From NCBI GenBank assembly GCA_039680605.1, contig JBDKTA010000033.1:82463-146462 (forward strand): DNA of 64,000 nt, in the 5' to 3' direction. The notes under the pieces are model-generated. The model did not search any database. It was not told the DNA's origin and was given only the letters and a program-made list of their open reading frames with translations. Positions within the stretch are counted from its first letter, which is position 1, and the number at the start of each line of letters is the position of its first letter. The position numbers and the translations under genes are program-made. Shown here piece by piece: positions 24,717 through 32,886 of this stretch. This stretch comes from Planctomycetaceae bacterium. GTDB lineage: Bacteria; Planctomycetota; Phycisphaerae; SM23-33.

Positions 24717-25664
24717 ATGAAAAGTCCAATCATTGCGTCCGCGGTCTGTCTGTCCCTGGTCCTGGTTCTTTGTTCGCCCGCTTTCTCGGGCACTATCCGT
24801 GACGACCGCAGCCAGAGTCAGTATCTCTCGCTGGGCGCCTCGTCGGCCTTCGCCAGCGTGGGAATGTTCGACTACTACAGCGGCTCCTCGCATTACCTCG
24901 CCTCGGGAACGCTGATTGCCAATAATTGGGTGCTGACGGCCGCCCACGTGACCTCCGGCGCCACCTCGATGAACTTCGTCATCGGCGGCACGACGTACAC
25001 CTCCAGCAAGATCGTCACCAACCCCAACTGGACGGGCGACCTCTGGGCCGGATACGACCTGGGGCTGGTGCAGTTGGCTACGCCCGTCACGGGCGTTGCC
25101 CCGGCTGCGCGATATACCGGCAAGGGCGAAAAGGGGCAGATAGCGGTCTCGGCCGGATACGGCTTGACGGGCACGGGCCTGACCGGCGCCACAACGCTGG
25201 ACTACCAGAAGCGGGCGGGAATGAACACGATCGACACCTTCTCCGGACAGCGGCTGATGCTGATGGATTTCGACAATCCGCACACCAGCGCCGATAACGT
25301 ATACGGCTCGGCGGCCCCGGTGGACCTGGAATACCTCATCGCCCCCGGCGACAGCGGCGGCGGGCTGTTCATCAACGTCAAGGGCCAGTACCAACTCGCC
25401 GGCGTTCATTCATTCGGGGCCGCCTGGGACGGCAACGTCAACAGCGACTACGGCGACATTTCCGGCGACATCCGCGTCTCCCAGTTCAACACTTGGATCG
25501 ACAGCGTCATCGGCGCCGCCACCGGCGGAGGCGGTAAAGGGGGCAAGGGTGGCAAGAGCCGTACCCTCAGCGTCTACGACACCCAGATTCCCGAACCGGC
25601 AACCATGGCATTGCTGACCCTGGGCGGCCTGGCGCTGCTGCGCCGCCGCGGAACCCGCGGCTGA
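24717..25664 (+). CDS. Trypsin-like serine protease with PEP-CTERM anchor
   Basis: A 315-aa secreted protease of the chymotrypsin/S1 fold. Signal peptide IIASAVCLSLVLVLCSPAFS; catalytic triad H77 (LTAAHV), D114 (GYDLGLVQL) and S213 (PGDSGGG). A Gly/Lys linker (GGGGKGGKGGKS) leads to the PEP-CTERM signal IPEPATMALLTLGGLALLRR with a basic tail. It would be exported and processed by an exosortase. The ATG at 24717 follows AAAAGGAGCTGAGGA. No propeptide is evident. Confidence 0.9.
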   Translation: MKSPIIASAVCLSLVLVLCSPAFSGTIRDDRSQSQYLSLGASSAFASVGMFDYYSGSSHYLASGTLIANNWVLTAAHVTSGATSMNFVIGGTTYTSSKIVTNPNWTGDLWAGYDLGLVQLATPVTGVAPAARYTGKGEKGQIAVSAGYGLTGTGLTGATTLDYQKRAGMNTIDTFSGQRLMLMDFDNPHTSADNVYGSAAPVDLEYLIAPGDSGGGLFINVKGQYQLAGVHSFGAAWDGNVNSDYGDISGDIRVSQFNTWIDSVIGAATGGGGKGGKGGKSRTLSVYDTQIPEPATMALLTLGGLALLRRRGTRG

Positions 25665-25688
25665 GCCTCGAAGAGGCTCCAGGATGCT

Positions 25689-25738
25689 CAATCCGGCACA
25701 TGGGTAACACTTTGTACCGGGCACATAGGTAACACTTT
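25689..25738. repeat. Two tandem 24-bp repeats resembling transposon ends
   Basis: CCGGCACATGGGTAACACTT and CCGGGCACATAGGTAACACT follow one another, each continuing to 24-25 bases. On the other strand they read TGTTACCTATGTGCCCGG, which resembles the terminal sequences of IS481-like elements as I remember them. No transposase is nearby. The matching is from memory and uncertain. Confidence 0.5.
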
Positions 25739-25741
25739 TAT

Positions 25742-25891
25742 CCTTCCGCAGGATCGTCCTGGAGCGCGGCGGAAGGTTTTCAACCGTAGAACGTTTGAAA
25801 CCCGCCGCCTCTGCGAGGCGGGTTGCTTTACTCAAATCCCTTTCCGGAGGCTTACGCCTCCGGCTGAATTCTGGCGTCCCTGCGGGACGCA
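25742..25891. repeat. Run of small unrelated hairpins
   Basis: CCTTCCGC pairs with GCGGAAGG (25742-25776), then CCGCCTC-tgc-GAGGCGG (25804-25820), CCGGAGGC-ttac-GCCTCCGG (25844-25863) and GCGTCCC-tgc-GGGACGC (25874-25890). They fill most of the 335-base gap 25665-25999, which has no other content I can identify besides the ribosome-binding site of the next gene. Confidence 0.8.
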
Positions 25892-25999
25892 GAAACTCTC
25901 TCGCCGCGACAAGAACTTGGACCGGCCCTCGCTTAGGGCGTGCTTGTATCAGCCGCGCCGAGCCTATAAGATCGTCGCAGTCCCCTAAGGAGACTCTCC

Positions 26000-27232
26000 G
26001 TGAGCCAAAAGCTCGTCAACGCCCTGATCGCCGAGATGGCCAAGATGCAGATCATCGACTGCCACGAGCATCTGCATCCGGAAAAGTCCCGCGTCGATTC
26101 GAAGGTCGACGCCTTCACCTTCTTCTCGCACTACACCAGCGGCGACATCCGCGTGGCCAACCTCATCGGCCCGCGCCAGCAGGATCTGCTCAACCACGAC
26201 ATCCCCCTGGCCAAACGCTGGGAGCTCTTCGAGCCGACCTGGAAGCAGATCCGCTACACCTCCTACTCCCGCGCCGCGCTGATCGCCCTGAAGAAGTTTT
26301 ACAGCGCCGACGACTTCACGGCTGACAATGTCGAGAGCATCTCGGCGGCGATGAACGCGGCCAACACGCCGGGCATCTATCGCCGCGTGCTGCGCGACGC
26401 CTGCAACATCAAGACCTCACTGACGCAGTGCGGGCAGTGGGACTTCGGCGGCGACGAGTTGATGACGCCCGTCATGCCGCTGGTCTGGCCGGAGGTCGAG
26501 AGCTGGCGCTTCGTCAACCGCCCGCTGTGGGAGCCCGACACCAGCGTCGAGACGCTCGATCAGTACCTCGCGGCCAAGCGCCGCTACGTGGCCGACATGA
26601 AGAGCAAGGGCGTCGTCGGCCTCAAGACCGTCGCCCAGCCGTACAAGACGCCCAACCGGGCCGAGGCCTTGGCGGCGTTCGAGAGCCTCAAAAACGGCAG
26701 CGTCGAGCGCCTGCCGAACGTTAATCCGCTGCGCGACTACGTCGTCGAGCAGGTGATCGCCATGGCCGCCGAGGCCGACATGGTCGTCTGCGTTCACACG
26801 GGCTACTGGGGCGACTTCCGCGACCTGTCGCCCGCGCACATGATCCCGATTTTGCAGCGAAACCCCAACGCGCGGTTCGACATCTACCACGTCGGCTATC
26901 CGTATGTGCGCGAGGCGCTGATGCTGGGCAAAGGCTTCCATAATGTGTGGACCAACTTCTGCTGGACGCACATCATCAGCCAGAAGTTCGCCACCGACGC
27001 ACTCGACGAGGCCGTCGACCTGCTGCCGGCCAACAAGCTGCTGGCCTTCGGCGGCGACTACGGCGGTATCGTCGAGAAAGTCTACGGCCACCTGGTGATG
27101 GCACGCGAAGACATAGCGACGGTGCTCGCGCGGCGCATCGAGAACGGACAGTTGAGCGAGTCGGCCGCCATCGACCTGGCCCGCCGCTGGTTCTGCGATA
27201 ATCCGAAAGAACTCTACCGCCTGAAGAATTAA
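26000..27232 (+). CDS. Amidohydrolase-superfamily protein
   Basis: A 410-aa TIM-barrel hydrolase. The N-terminal metal motif is IIDCHEHLHPE, and later conserved residues include VCVHTGYWGDFRD, FDIYHVGYPYVREALMLG and the catalytic-Asp region LLAFGGDYGGIVEKVYGH. The layout recalls the amidohydrolase-2 and uronate-isomerase group. The substrate is unknown; the sugar-related neighbours make a sugar acid or lactone possible, which is inference. The start is GTG at 26000, preceded by TAAGGAGA; there is no signal peptide. Confidence 0.83.
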   Translation: MSQKLVNALIAEMAKMQIIDCHEHLHPEKSRVDSKVDAFTFFSHYTSGDIRVANLIGPRQQDLLNHDIPLAKRWELFEPTWKQIRYTSYSRAALIALKKFYSADDFTADNVESISAAMNAANTPGIYRRVLRDACNIKTSLTQCGQWDFGGDELMTPVMPLVWPEVESWRFVNRPLWEPDTSVETLDQYLAAKRRYVADMKSKGVVGLKTVAQPYKTPNRAEALAAFESLKNGSVERLPNVNPLRDYVVEQVIAMAAEADMVVCVHTGYWGDFRDLSPAHMIPILQRNPNARFDIYHVGYPYVREALMLGKGFHNVWTNFCWTHIISQKFATDALDEAVDLLPANKLLAFGGDYGGIVEKVYGHLVMAREDIATVLARRIENGQLSESAAIDLARRWFCDNPKELYRLKN

Positions 27233-27235
27233 TAT

Positions 27236-27314
27236 GGAGTGCGGCAGCCCTAGCTGCCGCTTTGGAAGTTTTTTGCCACCGGAAGAAAAGCGGCAGCTAA
27301 GGCTGCCGCACTCC
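27236..27314. repeat. Second GCGGCAGC hairpin pair, directly upstream of a start
   Basis: GGAGTGCGGCAGCCCTAGCT with GCCGCTTT (27236-27263) faces AAAGCGGCAGCTAAGGCTGC with CGCACTCC (27291-27314), so the two hairpins can also fold on each other. It begins three bases after the amidohydrolase stop, and its last CACTCC lies 17 bases before the next start codon, as in the copies at 22963-23162. Confidence 0.92.
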
Positions 27315-27331
27315 AAAGGAAGCGACCGCCA

Positions 27332-28984
27332 ATGAAGCTTATACGATTCGCTCTGGCAGTATTCCCGACCGTGCTGCTTTGCAGTCCGGCGTTCTCCGAC
27401 GACGCCCCGGCGCCCAAACCCAAGTCGAAGTTCGACCTGGTGGCCTCGGCCAAGCTCGCCGCGGGCATGCCCAAGGTCGTCAGCGGGCTGGTGACGCTCG
27501 ACGGCAAGCCGCTGGCCAACGTGCGCGTGACGGATGGCATCCAGTTCGTCGCCACCGGGGCCGACGGGCGCTATTCCATCGAGATCAAACCCGACGCGAA
27601 GATCCCCTACCTGCCCGCCCGCACCGTCAATGTCTGCTGGCCCAGCGGCTGCTGGCCGGTACGCGACCCCAAGACCAAACAGTACCGCTGGTGGACGCGC
27701 CTGATGGACATCAAGGACGCCAGGAACGTCAACTTCGAGCTGGCCACGCAGGTCCAGACGCTGCCGGTGTGCATCGGATTCGGCACTGATCCGCACGACT
27801 CGATGCGGCGGCCGCACAACAGCGTCTACCCCGACGAGCTCGCCCGCGCGGGCAACCACGTCGCCTGGGCCGTCATGAATGGCGATCTGAGCTACATGAC
27901 CGAGGAAGGCTGTCAGGCCGACTACGCCGACGTCAAGAAGTACACCGACGAGTTCCCCGTGCCGCTGATGCAGGTCATCGGCAACCACGACCTGGTGCCC
28001 TTCGCCGAGGGCGGCTACGACGCCCCGCACGAATTGGCCGGTCAGGGCGCCTTCACCAAGTACCTGGGCCCCACGCGGTGGTCGTTCGATTACGCGGGCA
28101 TCCACTTCGTGGCGTTCAACTGGCCGATGGTCGACAAGGCCGGCGAGGACTGGCTCTGCGCCGACCTCGACAGCCTGCCCAAGGGCCAGCCCGCCTACCT
28201 GTTCATCCACATGTGGGACGCGTTCCTGGGACCCATCGTCCAGAAGCGCCCCGCCGTCAAGCTCGTGCTGGCCGGCCACTCCCACCGCAACATCTTCGCC
28301 GGCAAGGAAGGCGAAGCTGAGTTCTGGACCAAGATGAGCCTCTACACGCTGCTGTACGTGGAAAAGGACGACTTCGACATCGTCGACAACTGCGTCTACG
28401 AAGGCGCCCGCACCGCCTGGGACGGCTGGTGGAATCACCACGGCGGCAACTGCGCCCTGCATACCGAAAGCGCCGAAGAAGCCGCCGCCCAGCGTGGCAA
28501 GCACAGCGAGGCCGTCAGCGTCACGCTCGACTCCAAGACCCAGACCATCGAGCCCCCGGCGGGCAAGACCTACGACCTGCGCATCGGCGCCAAGCCCGCC
28601 GGAGCCAAGCCCGCCGCGCGCTGGGGCCTGCGCCTCACCGCCGCCGACGGCAAGACCTACGAGATCACCGCCAGCCCGCAGCGCAAGATGATCAACCTGC
28701 TCGGCCGCGAGACCTTCTTCGACCCCAAGCCCACGCCCGGCCTGGCCGGTAAAATCGACCCCAAGGAGCAGGAGTGGACGGAGTTCCGCATCTTCGTCCA
28801 GCCGGAAAAGGTCCGCGTGCTGGTCAACAGCCGCCTGCACTACCAGAAATACATCACCCCCGGCGAGCTGAAAAAGATCGAGTTCTTCGCCGAAGACGGC
28901 GCCGCCGAGTTCGGCCGAGTGGACGTCTGGCAGCGAACCTACCCCAAGGAATACAAGCCCCGCCCGATGGGAAATAGCGGGTAA
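27332..28984 (+). CDS. Secreted calcineurin-like metallophosphoesterase
   Basis: A 550-aa protein with signal peptide (LIRFALAVFPTVLLCSPAFS), an N-terminal beta-sandwich (GLVTLDGKPLANVRVTDG, ADGRYSIEI) like the N domain of calcineurin-like phosphoesterases, a central catalytic domain (AVMNGDLSYM, VIGNHD, LAGHSHRN) and a C-terminal beta domain. The GD, GNHD and GHSH motifs bind the two metals; the usual first D-x-H motif is less clear (GFGTDPHD). It is likely a periplasmic phosphodiesterase or phosphatase. The ribosome-binding site AAGGAAG abuts the palindrome upstream. Confidence 0.86.
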   Translation: MKLIRFALAVFPTVLLCSPAFSDDAPAPKPKSKFDLVASAKLAAGMPKVVSGLVTLDGKPLANVRVTDGIQFVATGADGRYSIEIKPDAKIPYLPARTVNVCWPSGCWPVRDPKTKQYRWWTRLMDIKDARNVNFELATQVQTLPVCIGFGTDPHDSMRRPHNSVYPDELARAGNHVAWAVMNGDLSYMTEEGCQADYADVKKYTDEFPVPLMQVIGNHDLVPFAEGGYDAPHELAGQGAFTKYLGPTRWSFDYAGIHFVAFNWPMVDKAGEDWLCADLDSLPKGQPAYLFIHMWDAFLGPIVQKRPAVKLVLAGHSHRNIFAGKEGEAEFWTKMSLYTLLYVEKDDFDIVDNCVYEGARTAWDGWWNHHGGNCALHTESAEEAAAQRGKHSEAVSVTLDSKTQTIEPPAGKTYDLRIGAKPAGAKPAARWGLRLTAADGKTYEITASPQRKMINLLGRETFFDPKPTPGLAGKIDPKEQEWTEFRIFVQPEKVRVLVNSRLHYQKYITPGELKKIEFFAEDGAAEFGRVDVWQRTYPKEYKPRPMGNSG

Positions 28985-28986
28985 CG

Positions 28987-29088
28987 GGTGCCGTGGCGCG
29001 CAGGGCCGAAGGCCCGGAGAGCCACGAGTCCCCGGACCTCGACCTTGCGGTCGTGGCTGTCGGGCTGAAGCCCTCCCGCCACGGCACC
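28987..29088. repeat. Cloverleaf-like palindrome downstream of the metallophosphoesterase
   Basis: Outer arms GGTGCCGTGGC (28987-28997) and GCCACGGCACC (29078-29088); within are GGGCC-gaa-GGCCC (29003-29015), AGCCACGA facing TCGTGGCT (29020-29058) and GGGCT-ga-AGCCC (29062-29073). No tRNA features are present. It could serve as a terminator. Confidence 0.8.
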
Positions 29089-29139
29089 CCTTGCTCTGAC
29101 TGATAGCTGACAGCTTCTTCTCGTTCCTGTATGCTACCC

Positions 29140-29188
29140 CCTACGACCTAAGACCTACGACCTAAGACCTACGACCTAAGACCTAAGG
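29140..29188. repeat. Array of seven 7-bp units next to the rhaM ribosome-binding site
   Basis: Units alternate CCTACGA and CCTAAGA (three of each) and end with CCTAAGG, which with the following AG makes the AAGGAG ribosome-binding site eight bases before the rhaM ATG. There are no spacers, so it is not a CRISPR array. Confidence 0.93.
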
Positions 29189-29196
29189 AGCACCCA

Positions 29197-29514
29197 ATGC
29201 AACGCGTCTGCTTCATCCTGCACGTTAAGAAAGACCGCCTGGAAGAGTACAAGAAAAAGCACGAGGCCGTGTGGCCGGAGATGCTGGCGGCCCTGAGCGA
29301 GACCGGCTGGCACAACTACTCGCTGTTCCTGCGCCCCGACGGGATGCTGATCGGCTACTGCGAGACGCCGGACTTCAAGAAGGCCGTCGAGGGCATGCAG
29401 ACCAAGGAAGTCAACGCCCGCTGGCAGAAGATGATGGCCCCGTTCTTCGAAGACATCGGCACCGCCGCCGACACCAGCATGGCCCCGCTGACGGAAGTCT
29501 TCCACCTCGACTAG
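29197..29514 (+). CDS. rhaM: L-rhamnose mutarotase
   Basis: A 105-aa RhaM/YiiL-family protein that interconverts alpha and beta anomers of L-rhamnose. Family features: FILHVKKDRLEEYKKKHEAV (with the catalytic-type His), WHNYSLFLRPDGMLIGYCET, and a conserved NARWQKMMAPFF near the C-terminus. Length matches the family. No rhamnose isomerase or kinase is adjacent, so other roles for this dimeric ferredoxin-like fold are possible. The start is fixed by AAGGAG eight bases upstream. Confidence 0.88.
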   Translation: MQRVCFILHVKKDRLEEYKKKHEAVWPEMLAALSETGWHNYSLFLRPDGMLIGYCETPDFKKAVEGMQTKEVNARWQKMMAPFFEDIGTAADTSMAPLTEVFHLD

Positions 29515-29519
29515 CCGGG

Positions 29520-29618
29520 TTATTAGCCGCTGAGGTCGCTGAGTACGCTGAGGCAGATTGAAGCAGAGACTTTCGTTGACCCAAGTCTTCCTCAGCGTCC
29601 TCTGCGACCTCAGCGGCT
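29520..29618. repeat. Facing GCTGAG nonamer arms between convergent genes
   Basis: TTAGCCGCTGAGGTCGCTGA and so on (29523-29553) faces CCTCAGCGTCCTCTGCGACC and so on (29590-29618). It is the same family as the outer arms at 13078-13358. It sits between the ends of rhaM and the minus-strand dehydrogenase, where it could terminate both. Confidence 0.88.
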
Positions 29619-29629
29619 CTAAGTAACTC

Positions 29630-30634
29630 TTACAGCGTCACAACCTGGCCGCTGTTGAGCGAATCGATCGCGCCTTGGAGGACGATCTGGGCGGCCAGCC
29701 CGTCGGCGCCGCTGCCGTCGATGTCCTCGGGCTTGACGCCGTCTGACACCTGCTGCAGGAACGTGTTGATCCGGCAGGAGAACGTGTCGTCGAAGCCGCG
29801 ATAGCCGCCGAAAACCGGGTTGGTGTAGACGGTCTTTTCCAGGCTGCCAGCCGGGTACAGCGTGGCCTGGCGCCACATGTCTTCCAGCAGGATTCGCCCG
29901 CCCGTGCCGGCCACCTCGCAGCGTTCCATCGGATGGCCGCGCTGGATGTCGTAGCTGCCCGTCAGAGTCCCGACCATCCCGTTGGCGAACTTCATGGTGA
30001 AGGTGGCCGTCGACCAGACGGTGCGGCCGGGAGCCTTGGTGGCGAAGCACTGCACGGCCACGATGTCGCCGCAGAAATGCCGCATCACGTCCACCGTGTG
30101 CGGGTGCAGCGCCTTGAGGTGGAAGTACGGCGAGCTCTCGGTCGGGTTGAGGATCCACATCGACATGTTGACGAACAGCATGTGCCCCAGCCGCCCCTCG
30201 TCCAGCCAGCGCTTCGCCACGCGGGCCGCCGGCGTGAAGCGGTGATTGAAGTCGATCCCGAAGCACTTGCCGGCCTTGCGGGCCGCGTCGACCATCTGCC
30301 TCGCCTGGCCGATGTCGTTGCTGATGGGCTTTTCGCACAGCACGTGACAGCCGGCGGCAAAGGCCTCCAGCGTCGGCTGGCAGTGGTCGCTGCCGTACTC
30401 GACGCCGCCGGTAGCGACGCTGACGACGTCGGGCTTCAAGGCCGACAGCATCGACGGGGCGTCATAGAAGCCCGGCACGCCCAGGCGCGCCGCGGCACGG
30501 TCGGCCCGCTCCTTGATGATATCGCACACGCCGACCAGTTCGGCCAGCGGCGAGGCCTTATGAATATCAGCGTGCATGTTGCCGATATGCCCCATACCAA
30601 TCACAGCCACTCGCAACGTCTTCTGCGTACTCAT
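29630..30634 (-). CDS. Gfo/Idh/MocA-family NAD(P)-dependent dehydrogenase
   Basis: A 334-aa oxidoreductase. The N-terminal Rossmann fold begins LRVAVIGMGHIGNMHADIHK (G-x-G-x-x-G type), followed by LVGVCDI and the family's CHVLCEKPISND with the conserved EKP lysine. The catalytic-region FNHRF is preserved (CFGIDFNHRFTPAARVAKRW). Such enzymes oxidise or epimerise sugars, inositols and sugar acids; the substrate is unknown. The ATG at 30634 was chosen over an upstream frame extension. It is on the same strand as, and 41 bases after, the creatininase gene. Confidence 0.9.
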   Translation of the reverse strand: MSTQKTLRVAVIGMGHIGNMHADIHKASPLAELVGVCDIIKERADRAAARLGVPGFYDAPSMLSALKPDVVSVATGGVEYGSDHCQPTLEAFAAGCHVLCEKPISNDIGQARQMVDAARKAGKCFGIDFNHRFTPAARVAKRWLDEGRLGHMLFVNMSMWILNPTESSPYFHLKALHPHTVDVMRHFCGDIVAVQCFATKAPGRTVWSTATFTMKFANGMVGTLTGSYDIQRGHPMERCEVAGTGGRILLEDMWRQATLYPAGSLEKTVYTNPVFGGYRGFDDTFSCRINTFLQQVSDGVKPEDIDGSGADGLAAQIVLQGAIDSLNSGQVVTL

Positions 30635-30675
30635 GCGTCCAACATCCTTCTTCAGCCACCTGCCAGGCGGCGGCG

Positions 30676-31371
30676 TCACGCGCCCGCGCGCCGGTACTCT
30701 TCGGCAATGAGCGTTTTAACATCAGACAGGTACGCGTTCCACAATTCTCTGCCGCCGGCGGCCGTCGCCGGCGCGGCGGCGAAAGGTCTGTTCCCGGTGT
30801 ACAGGTCCGCACCCAGGTCGCGGTCCAGACGAACCAGCGGACCGATCAACTCCAGCGAGAGGCTCGTCTCGCCGGTGTCGGCGTGGTCGATCTGGCAGGA
30901 CGAACTCTTGCCGTAGTGATACGGGTCTGCCGCGATCACTCGCATCGGCAAGGCGCGGGCAGCCGTCAGCTCCGCCGCCACGGCAGGCACCGAGTCGCGC
31001 TGATGGCCGCCGCCGTGACCGTTGATCAGCACCAGCAGCTTGGCCGGCACGGACTTGAGGCCGACGATCACATTGCGCAGCGTCGTGCGGTACAGATCCT
31101 CGGGCATGTGGTACGTCGAGGCGTGGTCGTGACAGCCGCCCGTGTTCCACCAGAACGCCGGCAGCGCCACCCCGCCGATCTCGCGGCATAGGCGCACCGA
31201 AATCTCGATGGCGTGCAGCGTGTCGGTCCCCAGCGGCAGATGCTCGTTGTGCCACTCCAGCGACCCGATGGGCAGATAAAGGATCGCCTTCTGCTCCAGC
31301 CGCGCCAGCAACTCCGCCGGCGAAAGATACGGAAAGCGGCACTCGTCGGGCAATCTCGTCAAATGGCTCAT
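30676..31371 (-). CDS. Creatininase-family amidohydrolase
   Basis: A 231-aa protein of the creatininase / FAPy-deformylase family. Metal-binding motifs: YLPIGSLEWHNEHLPLGTDT (Glu, His, Asp ligands), INGHGGGHQRDS (the NGHGGN-like motif) and DHADTGETSLSLEL. These enzymes hydrolyse cyclic amides or formamides. The ATG at 31371 follows GAGGAAGAGG; a GTG at 31392 is an alternative. It is probably transcribed with the following dehydrogenase, so the pair may act on one small-molecule substrate. Confidence 0.88.
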   Translation of the reverse strand: MSHLTRLPDECRFPYLSPAELLARLEQKAILYLPIGSLEWHNEHLPLGTDTLHAIEISVRLCREIGGVALPAFWWNTGGCHDHASTYHMPEDLYRTTLRNVIVGLKSVPAKLLVLINGHGGGHQRDSVPAVAAELTAARALPMRVIAADPYHYGKSSSCQIDHADTGETSLSLELIGPLVRLDRDLGADLYTGNRPFAAAPATAAGGRELWNAYLSDVKTLIAEEYRRAGA

Positions 31372-31411
31372 CGTCTTTGTCCTCTTCCTCACGGTCGGCC
31401 AGAGACAGCAT

Positions 31412-31504
31412 GAACCGCAGAGATCGCAAAGGCCGCAGAGAAAACGAAGGGGCTTGATCTTTGTATCAATTCACCTCTGCGTGCTCTGCGTTCTCCGCGG
31501 TGAA
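31412..31504. repeat. Facing CGCAGAG-type arms upstream of the creatininase gene
   Basis: AACCGCAGAGATCGCAAAGG with CCGCAGAG (31412-31440) faces CACCTCTGCGTGCTCTGCGT with TCTCCGCGGTGA (31472-31504). Units are roughly nine bases. It lies between two minus-strand genes, at the end of the BI-1 gene. Confidence 0.85.
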
Positions 31505-31514
31505 ATTACTGAAT

Positions 31515-32225
31515 CTAGCGGCGCAGGCGCATCAGGATCCGCAGCACGTACCACAGCAGCAAGGCCACCGAGGCGAACAACTCCAGCGCCGCGCCGACGT
31601 ACTGGCTCGAGTCGTACTCGCGCAGGATCTTCGACGTGTCGTACAGGATCGACGCCGACGCCAGCACGATCATTCCGCCCGAGAACGCCAGGCCCAGATC
31701 GAACCCGAAGATCGCCCCGCAGACGATCAGCCCCATCGCGATGATTCCCCCGACAACCAGGAACGATCGCAGGAAACTGAAGTCTTTGCCGCTGAGCACC
31801 GCCACGGCCGTCAGCGCGGCGAACAAGGCCCCCGTCAGCGCTGCCGCCTGATACAGAATCGCATCCGAGCCCGTCATCACCAAGGCGATGGCGATCAGCG
31901 GGACGAAGATCACCGCCTCGGCCGCCACGTACAGCGCCAGGCCCAGGTACTGTGCGCCCAGCGACCGGCTGCCAGCCGCGAACGAGCGGGCAATCCACCC
32001 CACCAGCACGAACCCGCCCAGGATCATCAGCCAGGCGAAGCGCCCGCTGGCGGCGAACTCCAGCATCGCCTCGGGCAACGCCGTCTGGAACAGCAGGATC
32101 TCCAGCAACAGAAACGCCCCCAGCGCCCCGGCCAGGTGGCCGTAAGTACGCCGGATAAACAGCGCCCGATCATCCACCGCCGGCGCCGCCGGCCGCCGCA
32201 CTGGCATGCCAAATCCTTGTGTCAT
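31515..32225 (-). CDS. Bax inhibitor-1 / YccA-family membrane protein
   Basis: A 236-aa protein with seven hydrophobic segments (for example GALGAFLLLEILLF, FAWLMILGGFVLVGWIA, SDAILYQAAALTGALFAALT, GGMIVLASASILYDTSKILR). The conserved D-T-S-K-I region and the C-terminal VALLLWYVLRILMRLRR fit the BI-1/TMBIM family, which leaks protons or calcium or modulates membrane proteases. The N-terminus is Pro/Ala-rich and cytoplasmic. The ATG at 32225 is the natural start. Confidence 0.86.
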   Translation of the reverse strand: MTQGFGMPVRRPAAPAVDDRALFIRRTYGHLAGALGAFLLLEILLFQTALPEAMLEFAASGRFAWLMILGGFVLVGWIARSFAAGSRSLGAQYLGLALYVAAEAVIFVPLIAIALVMTGSDAILYQAAALTGALFAALTAVAVLSGKDFSFLRSFLVVGGIIAMGLIVCGAIFGFDLGLAFSGGMIVLASASILYDTSKILREYDSSQYVGAALELFASVALLLWYVLRILMRLRR

Positions 32226-32262
32226 GGTTGTTCTCCCAGTTAGACCGTCAGGCATTCACGAC

Positions 32263-32352
32263 TTGCCACAGAGATCACAAAGGGCACAAAGGTATGCCGC
32301 TTTTGATGAGATCTCTTCGTCTACTTCGTGTTCTCTGTGATCTCTGTGGCAA
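32263..32352. repeat. Facing CACAGAG-type arms between divergent genes
   Basis: TTGCCACAGAGATCACAAAG with GGCACAAAGG (32263-32292) faces CTTCGTGTTCTCTGTGATCT with CTGTGGCAA (32324-32352). The outer 17 bases pair perfectly. Related in design, but not in sequence, to the other facing-arm repeats. It lies within the 220-base divergent region upstream of the BI-1 and kinase genes. Confidence 0.88.
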
Positions 32353-32445
32353 TCTGTTCTTAACGCTAGAAAATGCTATCCCCCGCCCGCAATATAGGCA
32401 AGAATAACTGCACAAAGCGATCAAGTGCTTATTGCGGGATGATCA

Positions 32446-32886
32446 ATGGAACTGGTGATCTTCATCGGGATGCAGGGCAGCGGCAAGTCGACGTTCTTCC
32501 GCGAGCGGTTTTTCGACACGCACGTGCGCATCAACCTCGACATGCTCCGCACGCGACACCGCGAGAATATCCTCTTCGAAGCCTGCCTGGCGGCCAAGCA
32601 GCCGATGGTGATCGACAACACCAATCCCAACCCCGCCGACCGCGCCCGCTACATCCCGGCCGCCAAAGCCGCCGGCTTCCGCGTGATCGGCTACTACTTC
32701 GACTCTGATCTGGAATCCTGCCGCGCCCGCAACGAGAGCCGCACCACCAGCAAGGCGATTCCCCTCCAGGGCCTGATCAGCACACACAAGGCGCTCGTGC
32801 CGCCGACCGTGGAGGAGGGATTCGATCAACTCTTCTGTGCGAAGATTATCGGCTGGAATGAATTTGAAACGAAGGAGAATCAATGA
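32446..32886 (+). CDS. Small P-loop kinase, polynucleotide-kinase-like
   Basis: A 146-aa ATP-binding protein. Walker A GMQGSGKST is at residues 8-16, followed by VRINLDMLRTR, the lid-like PMVIDNTNPNPADRARYIPA and IGYYFDSDLESCRARN. The D-N-T-N-P motif is typical of the T4-PNK / AAA_33 kinase group that phosphorylates nucleic acid 5' ends or small molecules. The true substrate is unknown. The stop overlaps the next gene in ATGA, so the two are translated together. Confidence 0.8.
   Translation: MELVIFIGMQGSGKSTFFRERFFDTHVRINLDMLRTRHRENILFEACLAAKQPMVIDNTNPNPADRARYIPAAKAAGFRVIGYYFDSDLESCRARNESRTTSKAIPLQGLISTHKALVPPTVEEGFDQLFCAKIIGWNEFETKENQ

Noticed and set aside
28987-29088. tRNA-like cloverleaf
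   Set aside because: No acceptor CCA region, no T-loop consensus and no plausible anticodon arm; it is a composite palindrome. No tRNA or rRNA gene was found anywhere in the window.
29140-29188. Possible CRISPR array
   Set aside because: Units are 7 bases with no spacers and there are no cas genes. The same holds for the other short-unit arrays.
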